DNA of 43,409 nt from JBFMEX01 sp040752215 (GTDB lineage: Bacteria > Pseudomonadota > Alphaproteobacteria > Rhizobiales > Hyphomicrobiaceae). The first letter of the stretch is position 1. The number at the start of each line of letters is the position of its first letter. Below are positions 1 through 8,733 of this stretch, in pieces. A program made the position numbers and the translations under genes. The notes under the pieces are model-generated. The model saw only the letters and a list, made by a program, of their open reading frames with translations, ran no database searches and was not told where the DNA came from. The stretch covers positions 1 through 43,409 of the forward strand of contig JBFMEX010000025.1 of the NCBI GenBank assembly GCA_040752215.1, read 5' to 3'.

Positions 1-285
1 GGCGAGGGCGGCAGCGCTGTCAATGCTGCAAAGGTGCACGGGGGTCCGTGACCCGATTCCGAGGCTCGCCACCACCCAGCCGGACGCGCGGGAGAGCGCT
101 TCAAAATCAAGAGGGACACTGAAATCACAGCTGTACCAGTGTGGTGCAGATCGAGAAATTCGTTCTCGAGCCCACCGCTGGCGGATACGAATCTCTCGAT
201 CATCACTCCAAGTGTGGCGCGGCGCCGCTCGCCGTCGCCGCGGCGTCGCTTCGCCCGGAGCAGGGCGCGCCGCCTTCCGCCGGGC
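1..285. other. Left-edge region without a supported gene
   Basis: The frames in these 285 bases have Arg/Pro/Ser-rich, non-coding-like translations and no ribosome-binding sites. The stretch is downstream of the malyl-CoA lyase gene; no terminator hairpin with a T-tract was seen. Confidence 0.4.
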
Positions 286-1341
286 TCATAGCCCATAGGC
301 TTGAGCCCGCTCCGGATCCTTGGTCGCCACCAGCCGGGCGAGGTCGACGATCACCTTGGCCTGCTTCCAGGTCGCATCGTCCTGCATCTTGCCGTCGATC
401 ATCACCGCGCCGGTCCCGTCCGGCATTGCGGCGAGAATGCGTTTGGCGAACGCCACTTCTTTCTCGTCCGGCGAGAACACGCGCTTGGCGATGTCGATCT
501 GTGTCGGATGCAGCGACCAGGCGCCGAGGCAACCCTGCAGGAAGGCGTTGCGGAACTGGGATTCGCACGCAGCCGCGTCGGAGAAATCACCGAACGGGCC
601 GTAGAACGGTTTGAGCCCATAGGCGAGGCAGGCGTCGACCATCTTGCCGATGGTGTAGTGCCAGAGATCCTGCTGGTAGGCGGCGCGCGGCGCCTTCGCA
701 TCGCTGCCGGCGTCGGCGAGCACCGCGTAGTCGGGATGGCCACCGCCGACCCGGGTCGTCTTCATGCCGCGCGAGGCGGCGAGGTCGGCCGGCCCGAGGC
801 TCATGCCGTGCATGCGCGGCGAGGCGGCGGCGATCGCCTCGACGTTCTTGACCCCCTCGGCCGTCTCCAGGATGGCGTGAATCAGAATCGGCTTCGAGAC
901 TCTGTGGCGAGCCTCGAGCTGGGCCAGCAGCTGGTCGAGGTAATGGATGTCCCACGGCCCCTCGACCTTCGGCAGCATGACGACATCCAGCTTGTCGCCG
1001 GCGGCGGCGACGATCTCGGTCACGTCGTCGAGCGCCCACGGCGAGTTGAGGCAGTTGATCCGCGTCCACAGCCCGGTGGTGCCGAAATCATGCTCGCGCG
1101 CCATGGCGACGAAGCCCTTGCGCGCTGCTTCCTTCTGCTCGGCGGGAATTGCGTCCTCGAGGTTGCCGAGCACCACGTCGACCTGCTTGGCGATATCCTT
1201 GATCTTGGCGCGGATCTTGTCGTTGTGCGGCGGCACGAAGTGGATCATGCGCTCGAGCCGCACCGGCAGCGACCGGTAGGGCTCCGGCGCGCCGATGGCG
1301 AGCGGGGTGAAGTGCTTCTGCGGCGTGCGGACGGCGGTCAT
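286..1341 (-). CDS. mcl: L-malyl-CoA / beta-methylmalyl-CoA lyase (HpcH/HpaI aldolase family)
   Basis: The 351-residue product fits the malyl-CoA lyase group of the CitE-like HpcH/HpaI superfamily, which reversibly cleaves malyl-CoA to acetyl-CoA and glyoxylate and methylmalyl-CoA to propionyl-CoA and glyoxylate in the cytoplasm. Visible signatures are the N-terminal IHFVPPHND stretch, LGNLEDAIP, the metal-ligand segment ILETAEGV and the later GPADLAASRG with its metal-binding Asp. Members usually have 315-350 residues, so it is complete. The ATG at 1341 is chosen because AGGGGAG lies just upstream; the frame stays open about 47 codons further but that stretch does not look coding. It stands alone, so the pathway served (serine cycle, ethylmalonyl-CoA pathway) cannot be told from neighbours. 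The family is clear; the substrate is inferred. Confidence 0.88.
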   Translation of the reverse strand: MTAVRTPQKHFTPLAIGAPEPYRSLPVRLERMIHFVPPHNDKIRAKIKDIAKQVDVVLGNLEDAIPAEQKEAARKGFVAMAREHDFGTTGLWTRINCLNSPWALDDVTEIVAAAGDKLDVVMLPKVEGPWDIHYLDQLLAQLEARHRVSKPILIHAILETAEGVKNVEAIAAASPRMHGMSLGPADLAASRGMKTTRVGGGHPDYAVLADAGSDAKAPRAAYQQDLWHYTIGKMVDACLAYGLKPFYGPFGDFSDAAACESQFRNAFLQGCLGAWSLHPTQIDIAKRVFSPDEKEVAFAKRILAAMPDGTGAVMIDGKMQDDATWKQAKVIVDLARLVATKDPERAQAYGL

Positions 1342-1626
1342 GGGGGCTCCCCTCGTGCGGCTCGGTCTGATTGCGGCGCAAGGTATGAGGCGCGGCGCGC
1401 AAGTCAACGCCGCCGTAGGGCGGTGGACGTCGGGGGCTTGCCGACGCAACATCGGCACCCGGAGGGCGCGTCCTTTGACCACAGCATCCGTGCACGCCGC
1501 GCCCCTTCAAAGGACTCGATGCATCGATCATATCAGCGATCACGAATATGATTTTGGCCGCCGGCGCCAGCGTCGGCGGACAATGTTCTGCGCGTCCGTT
1601 GCGCGCCAAGAGCAAGGATCGAGGCC

Positions 1627-2664
1627 ATGGCCATTCGAGCGAACATGAGACCGGGCCGCCATGCGATCGCGATCGCCGCACTAACGTTGGCGGCGGCCGG
1701 CGCCGCGCTGGCAGCCGAGGAAGCCAAGCCGGGCGATGTGCTCCGGGTCGAGGCCCGCGAGCTCGAGGACTTGAAGTCCGTCTATGCAACCGTGCGCTCG
1801 ACCGACCGCATCGAGGCCCGGGTCCGTACCCCCGGCACGGTCGCCGCGCTCAACGTCGACGAGGGCAGTGAGGTCGAGACCGGCCAGGTCATCGCCATCG
1901 TCGCCGACCAGAAGCTGGCGCTCAGGCTGAAGGCGCTCGATGCCCAGATCAAGGGCCTGCAGGCGGAGATCGACAACGCCAAGACGGAGGTTGCGCGCGG
2001 CGAGGAGCTGCTGAAGCGCGGCGTGACCCCCAAGGCGCGGCTCGACGAGCAGCGCACGACGCTGGAGGTGCTGCAAAACCGCCTGAAGAGCGCCGAGGCC
2101 GAGCGCTCCGTGGTCACCAAGCAGGTCGAGGAGGGCGAGGTGCTGGCTCCGGCCAAGGGCCGCGTTCTGTCGGTGCCGGTGACGCCCGGCAGCGTCGTCA
2201 TGCCGGGCGAGAGCATCGCCACAATTGCCGCCAACGAGTACGTGCTGCGCCTCGAGCTGCCGGAGCGCCACGCCCGCGCCCTGAAGAAGGATGCGCCGGT
2301 GACGGTCGGCGCGCGCGGGCTCGGCGACGGCCTCGGCCTGGCCCAGGGCAAGATAGCCCAGGTCTACCCGGAGCTGGCCGCCGGGAGGGTGATCGCCGAC
2401 GCGGTGGTGCCCGATCTCGGCGACTACTTCGTCGGCGAGCGCGTGCTCGTGTGGATCTCGGCCGGCCGTCGGCGCGCCATTGCGGTGCCGCGGTCGTTCC
2501 TGTTCACGCGCCACGGCAACGACTTCGTACGCGTGAGAAGCGCGTCCGGCGGATTGGCCGACGTGGTCGTCCAAGTCGGTCGCGAGGTCGAGAACGACGC
2601 CGGACAGCAGATCGTCGAGGTGCTGGCGGGCCTGCGCTCCGGTGAAGAGATCGTGCGGCCATGA
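1627..2664 (+). CDS. RND efflux periplasmic adaptor (membrane fusion protein)
   Basis: This 345-residue protein is the periplasmic adaptor of a tripartite RND pump and should bridge the inner-membrane permease encoded next to it and an outer-membrane channel not present here. A signal peptide ends near ALAAEEAKPG (about residue 30). Next come a lipoyl/barrel-sandwich half around residues 60-95, a charged coiled-coil hairpin at about 98-170 and the second lipoyl half. A beta-barrel and membrane-proximal domain finish the chain. An internal ATG at 1645 gives a tidier signal peptide and is an equally possible start; GGATCGAGG upstream of 1627 slightly favours the longer form. The stop overlaps the next start (ATGA), indicating translational coupling. 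The substrate cannot be read from the sequence. Confidence 0.9.
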   Translation: MAIRANMRPGRHAIAIAALTLAAAGAALAAEEAKPGDVLRVEARELEDLKSVYATVRSTDRIEARVRTPGTVAALNVDEGSEVETGQVIAIVADQKLALRLKALDAQIKGLQAEIDNAKTEVARGEELLKRGVTPKARLDEQRTTLEVLQNRLKSAEAERSVVTKQVEEGEVLAPAKGRVLSVPVTPGSVVMPGESIATIAANEYVLRLELPERHARALKKDAPVTVGARGLGDGLGLAQGKIAQVYPELAAGRVIADAVVPDLGDYFVGERVLVWISAGRRRAIAVPRSFLFTRHGNDFVRVRSASGGLADVVVQVGREVENDAGQQIVEVLAGLRSGEEIVRP

Positions 2665-5600
2665 CCCCGAGCGATCTTGGCATCTCCGGCCGTCTGACGC
2701 GCGCCTTCATCGCGTCGCCGCTGACGCCGCTCCTGCTGTTCGCGGCGATCGTCATCGGCCTCGTCGCGCTGCAGAGCCTGCCGCGCGAGGAGGAGCCGCA
2801 GATCTCGGTACCGCTCGTGGACATCCACGTCGTCGCCGACGGGCTCAAGGCGGAGGACGCCGCGCGCCTCGTCACCGAGCCGCTCGAGACGATCATCAAG
2901 AGCATCGGCGGCGTCGAGCACGTCTACAGCCAGACCCAGGACGACCGCGCCGTCGTCACCGCCCGGTTCCTCGTCGGCACCGATGCCGACAATGCGATTC
3001 TCCGCGTCCACGACAAGGTGCGCGCCAACCTCGACAGGATTCCGGTCGGTATCCCGCAGCCGCTGATCGTCGGCCGCGGCATCGACGACGTGGCGATCGT
3101 GGTGCTGACGCTGGCGCCGAAGCCGGATGCGGCCGACCGCTGGAGCGACAATCGCCTCTATCATCTGGCCGAGGACCTGAGAGTCGAGCTCTCGAAGCTC
3201 GACGAGATCGGCTTCACGTATGTCGTCGGCGGGCGGCCCGATCAGATCCGCGTCGAGCCGATTCCGGAGAAGCTCTCGCTCTACGGCATCACGCTCTCCC
3301 AGCTGGTCGGCAAGGTGAAGGAGGCCAACCGGGCATTTCTCGCCGGCCGCGTGCGCGAGGGGAACGCCTCGGTGCCCGTTGTCGGCGGTCAGACGCTGCT
3401 CGGCGTTCCGGACATCGGCCTCTTGCTGCTCACTGCCCGCGACGGCCGCCCGGTCTACGTGCGCGACGTCGCCAAGGTGGTGGTCGACGCCAAGCCGACC
3501 GAGCAGCGCGCCTGGCATTTCGAGCGCGGCAAGGACGGGGCGCTGGAGCGCGTGCCCGCCGTCTCTGTGGCGATCGCCAAGCGAGCCGGTGCCAACGCCG
3601 TCGTGATCGCCCAGTCGATCACCCGCCATCTCGACGACGTGAAGGGGCGGCTGATCCCGAGCGACGTCGAGGTCAAGGTGACGCGCAACTACGGCGCCAC
3701 CGCCGACGAGAAGGCCAACGAGCTGCTGTTCCATCTCGGCCTCGCCACGGTCTCGATCGTGCTGCTGATCGGCCTCGTGATCGGCTGGCGCGAGGGGATC
3801 GTGGTGCTGATCGTCATCCCGACGACCATCCTGCTGACGCTGTTCGCGTCGTGGCTGATGGGCTACACGATCAACCGCGTCAGCCTGTTCGCGCTCATCT
3901 TCGCCATCGGCATCCTGGTCGACGACGCGATCGTGGTGATCGAGAACATCGCCCGTCACTGGGCGATGGGTGGCAGCCGCAGCAGAAGCGAGGCGGCGAT
4001 CGAGGCGGTGGCGGAGGTGGGCAATCCGACCATCATCGCCACGCTGACGGTGGTGGCCGCGCTGCTGCCGATGCTGTTCGTCTCGGGCTTGATGGGCCCT
4101 TATATGAGTCCGATCCCCGCCAATGCCTCGGCGGCGATGATCTTCTCCTTCTTCGTCGCCGTGATGCTGACGCCATGGCTGATGGTGCGCCTCGGCAAGC
4201 CGCATGCGGCCGGGCACGGCGATCACGATGGTGGGGACGGCGGCTGGCTCGGCCGCACCTATGTGCGCTGGGCGCGGCCGGTGCTGCGCGACAAGGCGTC
4301 GGCGCGGCGCTTCCTGCTCGTCGTCGGTGGCCTGACGCTCGCGTCTCTCGTGCTGTTCGCGACCAAGTCGGTGACCGTCAAGCTGCTGCCCTTCGATAAC
4401 AAGTCGGAGATGCAGATCGTCGTCGACCTGCCCGAGGGGGCTTCCCTCGAGGCGACCGACCGCGTGCTCGCGGCGGCGGCGGACCGGCTCGCCGACCTGC
4501 CCGAGCTGGAGAGCCTGCAGGGCTACGTCGGCACCGCCGCGCCGTTCAACTTCAACGGCCTCGTGCGCCATTACTATCTGCGCTCGCTGCCGGAGCAGGG
4601 CGACCTGCAGGTCAACCTGGTCGAGAAGGAGCATCGCTCCCGCACCAGCCACGAGGTAGCGCTCGACGTGCGAAAGCGCCTCGCCGGGCTCGACGCGCCT
4701 CCCGGCACGTCGGTCAAGGTGGTAGAGGTGCCGCCCGGCCCGCCGGTGCTCTCGACGCTGCTGGCGGAGGTCTACGCGCCGACCGCGGAAGCGCGCCGCC
4801 AGCTTACGGAAAGGCTGAAGGGTCTGTTCCGCCAGGTGCCCTACATCGTCGACGTCGACGACAGCTACGGCGTGCCGGCCGAGCGCGTGCGCTTCTCGGT
4901 CGATTCCGACAACCTCGAGTTCCATCGCGTCGAGGAGAGCGACGTCTACGACACCATTCAATCGTATCTGACGGGCATCCAGGTCGGCTACTCGCACCGC
5001 GGTGGCGGTCGTCATCCGATCGAGATCGCGGTGCAGCTGCCGAAGCGCGAACTCGCCCTGACGCAGCAGATCCTGTCGACGCCGGTTCCGGCCAACGCGC
5101 TCCCTGGCAACCGCTCCATCGTCGAGCTCGGCGATGTGGTGCGCATCGAGCGCGAGCGCGCGTCGTATCCCATCTATCGCCACAACGGCCGCCCGGCCGA
5201 GATGGTGATGGCCGAGCTCGCGGGCGATTACGAGGCGCCGATCTACGGCATGCTCGCGGTGCGCGATCTCATCGCCAAGGCCGATTGGGGCGACCTCGGC
5301 CGGCCCGAGATCCTGCTGCACGGCCAGCCGCTCGACGACCGCAGGCCGGCGCTCTTGTGGGACGGCGAGTGGGAGGTGACCTACGTCACCTTCCGCGACA
5401 TGGGCGCGGCGTTCGCAGTCGCCATCCTCGGCATCTACTTCCTGGTTGTCGGCCAGTTCGGCTCGTTCAAGCTGCCGCTCGTGATCCTGACGCCGGTTCC
5501 GCTGACGCTGATCGGCATCATGATCGGCCACTGGCTGTTCGGGGCGCCGTTCACAGCGACCTCGATGATCGGTTTCATCGCGCTGGCCGGCATCATCGTC

Positions 5601-5906
5601 AGGAACTCGATCCTGCTGGTCGACTTCATCCGCAGCCGAAAGAGCATCGACGTGCCGCTGAAACAGGTGCTGCTGGAGGCCGGCGCGATCCGCTTCAAGC
5701 CGATCATGCTGACCGCCTTGGCGGCGATGATCGGTGCGGCGGTGATCCTGTTCGACCCGATCTTCCAGGGCCTCGCCATCTCGCTCCTGTTCGGCCTCGT
5801 CTCCTCGACGCTGCTGACGGTGCTGGTGATCCCGGCGATCTACGTGCTCCTGCGCGACGACGGCAAGCCTTTGCCCGAGCCGGAGGAGGGCGAGGCGGCG
5901 TGGTGA
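2661..5906 (+). CDS. RND efflux pump inner-membrane permease
   Basis: The 1081-residue protein has the usual RND permease size and layout: one transmembrane helix near the N-terminus (about residues 20-40), a large periplasmic porter domain, a helix bundle, a second periplasmic domain and a second bundle. The proton-relay motif in the fourth helix is intact: GILVDDAIVVIEN with Asp421-Asp422, matching the AcrB Asp pair. It resembles the multidrug/hydrophobic (HAE-like) branch more than the CzcA heavy-metal branch, but this is judged by eye. The start overlaps the adaptor stop by four bases, so the two form one operon. No outer-membrane factor or repressor gene lies beside them. The gene is followed by tandem hairpin repeats before the convergent acyltransferase gene. 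Confidence 0.92.
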   Translation: MTPSDLGISGRLTRAFIASPLTPLLLFAAIVIGLVALQSLPREEEPQISVPLVDIHVVADGLKAEDAARLVTEPLETIIKSIGGVEHVYSQTQDDRAVVTARFLVGTDADNAILRVHDKVRANLDRIPVGIPQPLIVGRGIDDVAIVVLTLAPKPDAADRWSDNRLYHLAEDLRVELSKLDEIGFTYVVGGRPDQIRVEPIPEKLSLYGITLSQLVGKVKEANRAFLAGRVREGNASVPVVGGQTLLGVPDIGLLLLTARDGRPVYVRDVAKVVVDAKPTEQRAWHFERGKDGALERVPAVSVAIAKRAGANAVVIAQSITRHLDDVKGRLIPSDVEVKVTRNYGATADEKANELLFHLGLATVSIVLLIGLVIGWREGIVVLIVIPTTILLTLFASWLMGYTINRVSLFALIFAIGILVDDAIVVIENIARHWAMGGSRSRSEAAIEAVAEVGNPTIIATLTVVAALLPMLFVSGLMGPYMSPIPANASAAMIFSFFVAVMLTPWLMVRLGKPHAAGHGDHDGGDGGWLGRTYVRWARPVLRDKASARRFLLVVGGLTLASLVLFATKSVTVKLLPFDNKSEMQIVVDLPEGASLEATDRVLAAAADRLADLPELESLQGYVGTAAPFNFNGLVRHYYLRSLPEQGDLQVNLVEKEHRSRTSHEVALDVRKRLAGLDAPPGTSVKVVEVPPGPPVLSTLLAEVYAPTAEARRQLTERLKGLFRQVPYIVDVDDSYGVPAERVRFSVDSDNLEFHRVEESDVYDTIQSYLTGIQVGYSHRGGGRHPIEIAVQLPKRELALTQQILSTPVPANALPGNRSIVELGDVVRIERERASYPIYRHNGRPAEMVMAELAGDYEAPIYGMLAVRDLIAKADWGDLGRPEILLHGQPLDDRRPALLWDGEWEVTYVTFRDMGAAFAVAILGIYFLVVGQFGSFKLPLVILTPVPLTLIGIMIGHWLFGAPFTATSMIGFIALAGIIVRNSILLVDFIRSRKSIDVPLKQVLLEAGAIRFKPIMLTALAAMIGAAVILFDPIFQGLAISLLFGLVSSTLLTVLVIPAIYVLLRDDGKPLPEPEEGEAAW

Positions 5907-5913
5907 GGTGCGC

Positions 5914-6009
5914 GTGACGGCCGGCTCTCGGAACGAGAGTCGTCACGCGCCACCACAAGAGTCCTCTTGCGCGGCGACCGGCTCTCGGAACGAGAGTCGT
6001 CACGCGCCA
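5914..6009. repeat. Two tandem 57-bp-spaced hairpin repeats between convergent genes
   Basis: A 30-bp unit beginning GGCTCTCGGAACGAGAG occurs identically at 5923-5952 and 5980-6009. Each copy contains the hairpin CTCTCG-GAA-CGAGAG. In the first copy an outer GTGACG (5914-5919) pairs with CGTCAC (5941-5946). A third palindrome, CAAGAG-TC-CTCTTG, lies between them at 5956-5969. The block fills the gap between the 3' ends of the RND permease and the acyltransferase, so a bidirectional transcription-termination or mRNA-end role is likely, although no T-tract follows. Confidence 0.6.
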
Positions 6010-6019
6010 GCAAAAGCCA

Positions 6020-6937
6020 TCAGCTCCAGCGCCGGTTGGACCACATCCACTGCTCGGGCGCGTCCCGGATCCACTCCTCGAACTGGCGCTGCATCGTGAC
6101 CATGATCTCGCGGATGTCCTCGCTTTGATTGGCACTGCGCGGCACGCGCAGCTCCTTGAGCTCGATCTCGAACCGGCTCGAGGTGCCGATGCGCTTGCAG
6201 CGCGACATCCAGATGCGCGCCCCGACGCGGCGCGCGATCATCGCTGCGATCGCCTGCGTCCTCGCCTCCTTGCCGAAGAACGGCACCGGGATGCCGGTGC
6301 GGTCGTAGAGATCGCAGACGAGGCCGAGCCGTCCGCCGCGGCGGACGAAATCCATGATCAGGCGTGCCGTCTTCTGGCTCTCGCCGTGCTCGCCCTCGAC
6401 CTTGCCGCGCCCGAACAGCCCGCCAGGATAGAGGTCCTTGCGCTGGTCGCGCAGGTACTGGTCGACGTAGGGGTTGTTGACCGAGCGATAGACGGCGGCC
6501 GGGTTGGCCCGGGCCAGCGTCAGCGGCCAGATGGCAAGCTCCCAGTTGCCCATGTGCAGCGACACGCCGATCGCGGCGCCCAGCTTGTCGCGGTAGCGCG
6601 CAAACAGCTGATCGTCGACGATGTCGATGCGCCTCGGATCGCGGATCAGCCGATCGATCTGCATCGTCTCGACCATCACCCGGCCGAGATTCTCCCAGTG
6701 CGCGCGGCAAATCCGCTGGCGCTCCGCCTCGCCCATCTCGGGGAACGCCTGGGCCAGGTTGTCGAGTGCGCGCCGGTGGCGCTTGGGATTGACGATCGGC
6801 GCCAGGGTGCGCCATGCGCGTGCCGAAAGCCCCGTCGCGAGGTCGAGCGGCAGGATGCGCACGATCCCGATCACCAGCCGAAGCAGGACGTACTCGAGCC
6901 GGAACTGCAGGTCGCGGAGGGGGGAGGCTGGGGTCAT
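6020..6937 (-). CDS. Lipid A biosynthesis (lauroyl-type) acyltransferase family protein
   Basis: The 305-residue protein belongs to the LpxL/HtrB family of inner-membrane acyltransferases that add secondary acyl chains to lipid A from acyl-ACP or acyl-CoA. The catalytic HX4E motif is seen in LHMGNWELAIW near residue 133, followed by an arginine-rich segment and the conserved G(V/I)PVPFFGK acceptor-site region. A hydrophobic N-terminal stretch (LLRLVIGIVRILPLDLATGL) would anchor it on the cytoplasmic face. Length matches the family (290-320). It is transcribed toward the RND genes and separated from them by the hairpin repeats. Which acyl chain it transfers, and whether it acts on lipid A or another lipid, is not evident. 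Confidence 0.85.
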   Translation of the reverse strand: MTPASPLRDLQFRLEYVLLRLVIGIVRILPLDLATGLSARAWRTLAPIVNPKRHRRALDNLAQAFPEMGEAERQRICRAHWENLGRVMVETMQIDRLIRDPRRIDIVDDQLFARYRDKLGAAIGVSLHMGNWELAIWPLTLARANPAAVYRSVNNPYVDQYLRDQRKDLYPGGLFGRGKVEGEHGESQKTARLIMDFVRRGGRLGLVCDLYDRTGIPVPFFGKEARTQAIAAMIARRVGARIWMSRCKRIGTSSRFEIELKELRVPRSANQSEDIREIMVTMQRQFEEWIRDAPEQWMWSNRRWS

Positions 6938-7132
6938 CGTCGGGGGTTGTTCGTCTCGGCAGACCGGCGGGGAGGCGTGGGCGGGCGCACGGTGGGCCGC
7001 GCGACGAGCACCGGAGGAGACCGCGGATTGAGCGAGGCGCCCGGCCTTGCGCGATCCTCATCGGAGCCGTCGCGCCAGTGACAGCGCCGCCCAGCGCCCT
7101 GATGCCGAGGAACCGATCCGCAAGTCAAGGCC

Positions 7133-8395
7133 TCACGCCGCCGCCTCGGGCGGGTGCGGTGCCAATGCCGTGAGGTCGACCCCGCCGGCATCCGGCTGCA
7201 TCAAGCGCGGCGTCGCGCCACTCGGTGCCAGCCCCTCGCGAACCACGATCTGGCGCAGCGGGGCCAGCGCTTTCAGCGCATGCAACCCGAGACCGCGGGC
7301 GAGGTGCACCGGCAGCAGGCTCGACAGCAGCGAGCGGTTGAGGATGTCGATGGTCCAGATCCGTGCGGCGACGTCGATCCGGCGTGCCGCCGTATAGCGG
7401 GCCAGCGTGACCGGATCGCCGCAGTCACGGCCCTTGGCGCGACCGTCGGCGAGGCTGTCGGCCAGCCAGGCCGCATCCCTGAGGCCGAGGTTCAGCCCCT
7501 GCGCACCGATCGGCGGCACGACGTGGCCGGCTTCCCCGACAAGCGCCACTCGGTTCCGGGCGAACCCCCGGGCGGTCAGTCCGGAAAGCGGGAACCGTGC
7601 ACGCGGCGCGACCGTTCCGATCGGCCCGAGCAGCCCCTGCAGGCGGTCCTCGAGCATCGCTCGGAATGCCTGATCGTCGAGCGCGGCCAAGCGCTCCGCG
7701 ACCTCGGGACGCTCGACCCAAACGAGGCTCGAGGCAGTGCCGGGCAGGGGGACGGTCGTGAACGGCCCCGCCGGCCTATGGAACTCGGTCGACACGCCCG
7801 CATGCGGACGCTGATGGGTGAAGCTGGTCGTCAACGCGGCCTGGTCGTAGCTCCAACTGTCGGTGGCAATTCCGGCCGCCTGCCGGCAGAGCGACCTGCG
7901 GCCGTCGGCGCCGACCACCAGCCGACCGCGCAGCCGGGCGCCGCTCTCGAGCGCCAGAGTCACCCCGTCCTCGGCGATCGCCACCTCCGCGACACCCGCC
8001 TCGATAACGGCGAGCGGCAGCCGTCGGGCGACCGCGAGCAGCGCATCGACCAGCGGGCTGTTGGGAACGTTGTAGCCGAACGCGTCGAGGCCGATCTCGG
8101 CGGCGGTGAAAACGACCTCGGGCGCCTTGAGCAAGGCGCCGGTGTCGTCGAGGATGCGGATGGCGGAGATCGGGGCGCTGACCGCGGCGACACCGTCCCA
8201 CACGCCGAGGTTGCGCAGGAACGTGATCGAGCCAGTGAACAAGGCCGCCGTGCGGTTGTCCGGCCGCCCCCCCGCGGCGCTCTCCTTGGTGACCAGCGCG
8301 GTGGCGAAGCCAAGCCGGGCCAGCGCCACCGCGGCGGCCAGTCCGGCGGGCCCACCCCCAGCCACGACGACGTCGAAATTCTCGTTCTTTATCAT
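7133..8395 (-). CDS. UbiH/UbiF/COQ6-family FAD-dependent monooxygenase
   Basis: This 420-residue flavoprotein carries the three marks of the group A aromatic hydroxylases: the N-terminal dinucleotide fold GGGPAGLAAAVAL, the central ADGRRS (DG) motif and the C-terminal GEAGH segment followed by PPIGAQGLNLGLRDAAWL, the version found in ubiquinone-ring hydroxylases of many alphaproteobacteria. The likely role is a hydroxylation step of ubiquinone biosynthesis using NAD(P)H and O2, but which ring position is not predictable. The ATG at 8395 is preferred because the protein begins a few residues before the FAD fold and GCAGGG lies upstream; the frame is open for 49 more codons without family resemblance. 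It is monocistronic, 195 bp from the acyltransferase gene. Confidence 0.85.
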   Translation of the reverse strand: MIKNENFDVVVAGGGPAGLAAAVALARLGFATALVTKESAAGGRPDNRTAALFTGSITFLRNLGVWDGVAAVSAPISAIRILDDTGALLKAPEVVFTAAEIGLDAFGYNVPNSPLVDALLAVARRLPLAVIEAGVAEVAIAEDGVTLALESGARLRGRLVVGADGRRSLCRQAAGIATDSWSYDQAALTTSFTHQRPHAGVSTEFHRPAGPFTTVPLPGTASSLVWVERPEVAERLAALDDQAFRAMLEDRLQGLLGPIGTVAPRARFPLSGLTARGFARNRVALVGEAGHVVPPIGAQGLNLGLRDAAWLADSLADGRAKGRDCGDPVTLARYTAARRIDVAARIWTIDILNRSLLSSLLPVHLARGLGLHALKALAPLRQIVVREGLAPSGATPRLMQPDAGGVDLTALAPHPPEAAA

Positions 8396-8733
8396 CGTGG
8401 TGCGCCCTGCTCCAGCGGTTGGACGAAAGACTACGCGAGGGGCACCACCGGAAGCCAGCACCAACATCGCCGCAGGATCGCCACGAGGTCTCGAATCACA
8501 CGCGTTGCGCAATTGCCACGCGAGAAGCGCGAATCGGTTCATATCGCCGGTTTGCGATGGACGCCCCGCCGGACCATCGGTTAACTCTTGATCAGCACGG
8601 CGGCCCCGGGGGCTGGCGAGAGATCGCCAGGGCCGGCAAGCCGGGCAGGAAATGAAATTAGAGTGACTACAGGTGCGGTGCTTCAGTCGCGGTGATTGAG
8701 TGCCCAGTGGTGTTAGTCCAACGGAGAGTTCGT
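8396..8733. other. Intergenic region with hairpin upstream of porin 1
   Basis: This divergent spacer holds no convincing gene. A perfect hairpin, CTGGCGA-GAGA-TCGCCAG, lies at 8613-8630, about 100 bp before the porin start, and could sit in the porin 5' leader. The short open frames across it are shadows of the divergent hydroxylase reading frame. No clear promoter could be assigned. Confidence 0.4.

Noticed and set aside
2424..5531. A 1035-codon open frame antisense to the RND genes
   Set aside because: Its translation is His/Arg/Asp/Gln-rich low-complexity sequence with no domain, a usual mirror of GC-rich coding DNA. The sense frames encode a complete adaptor and permease.
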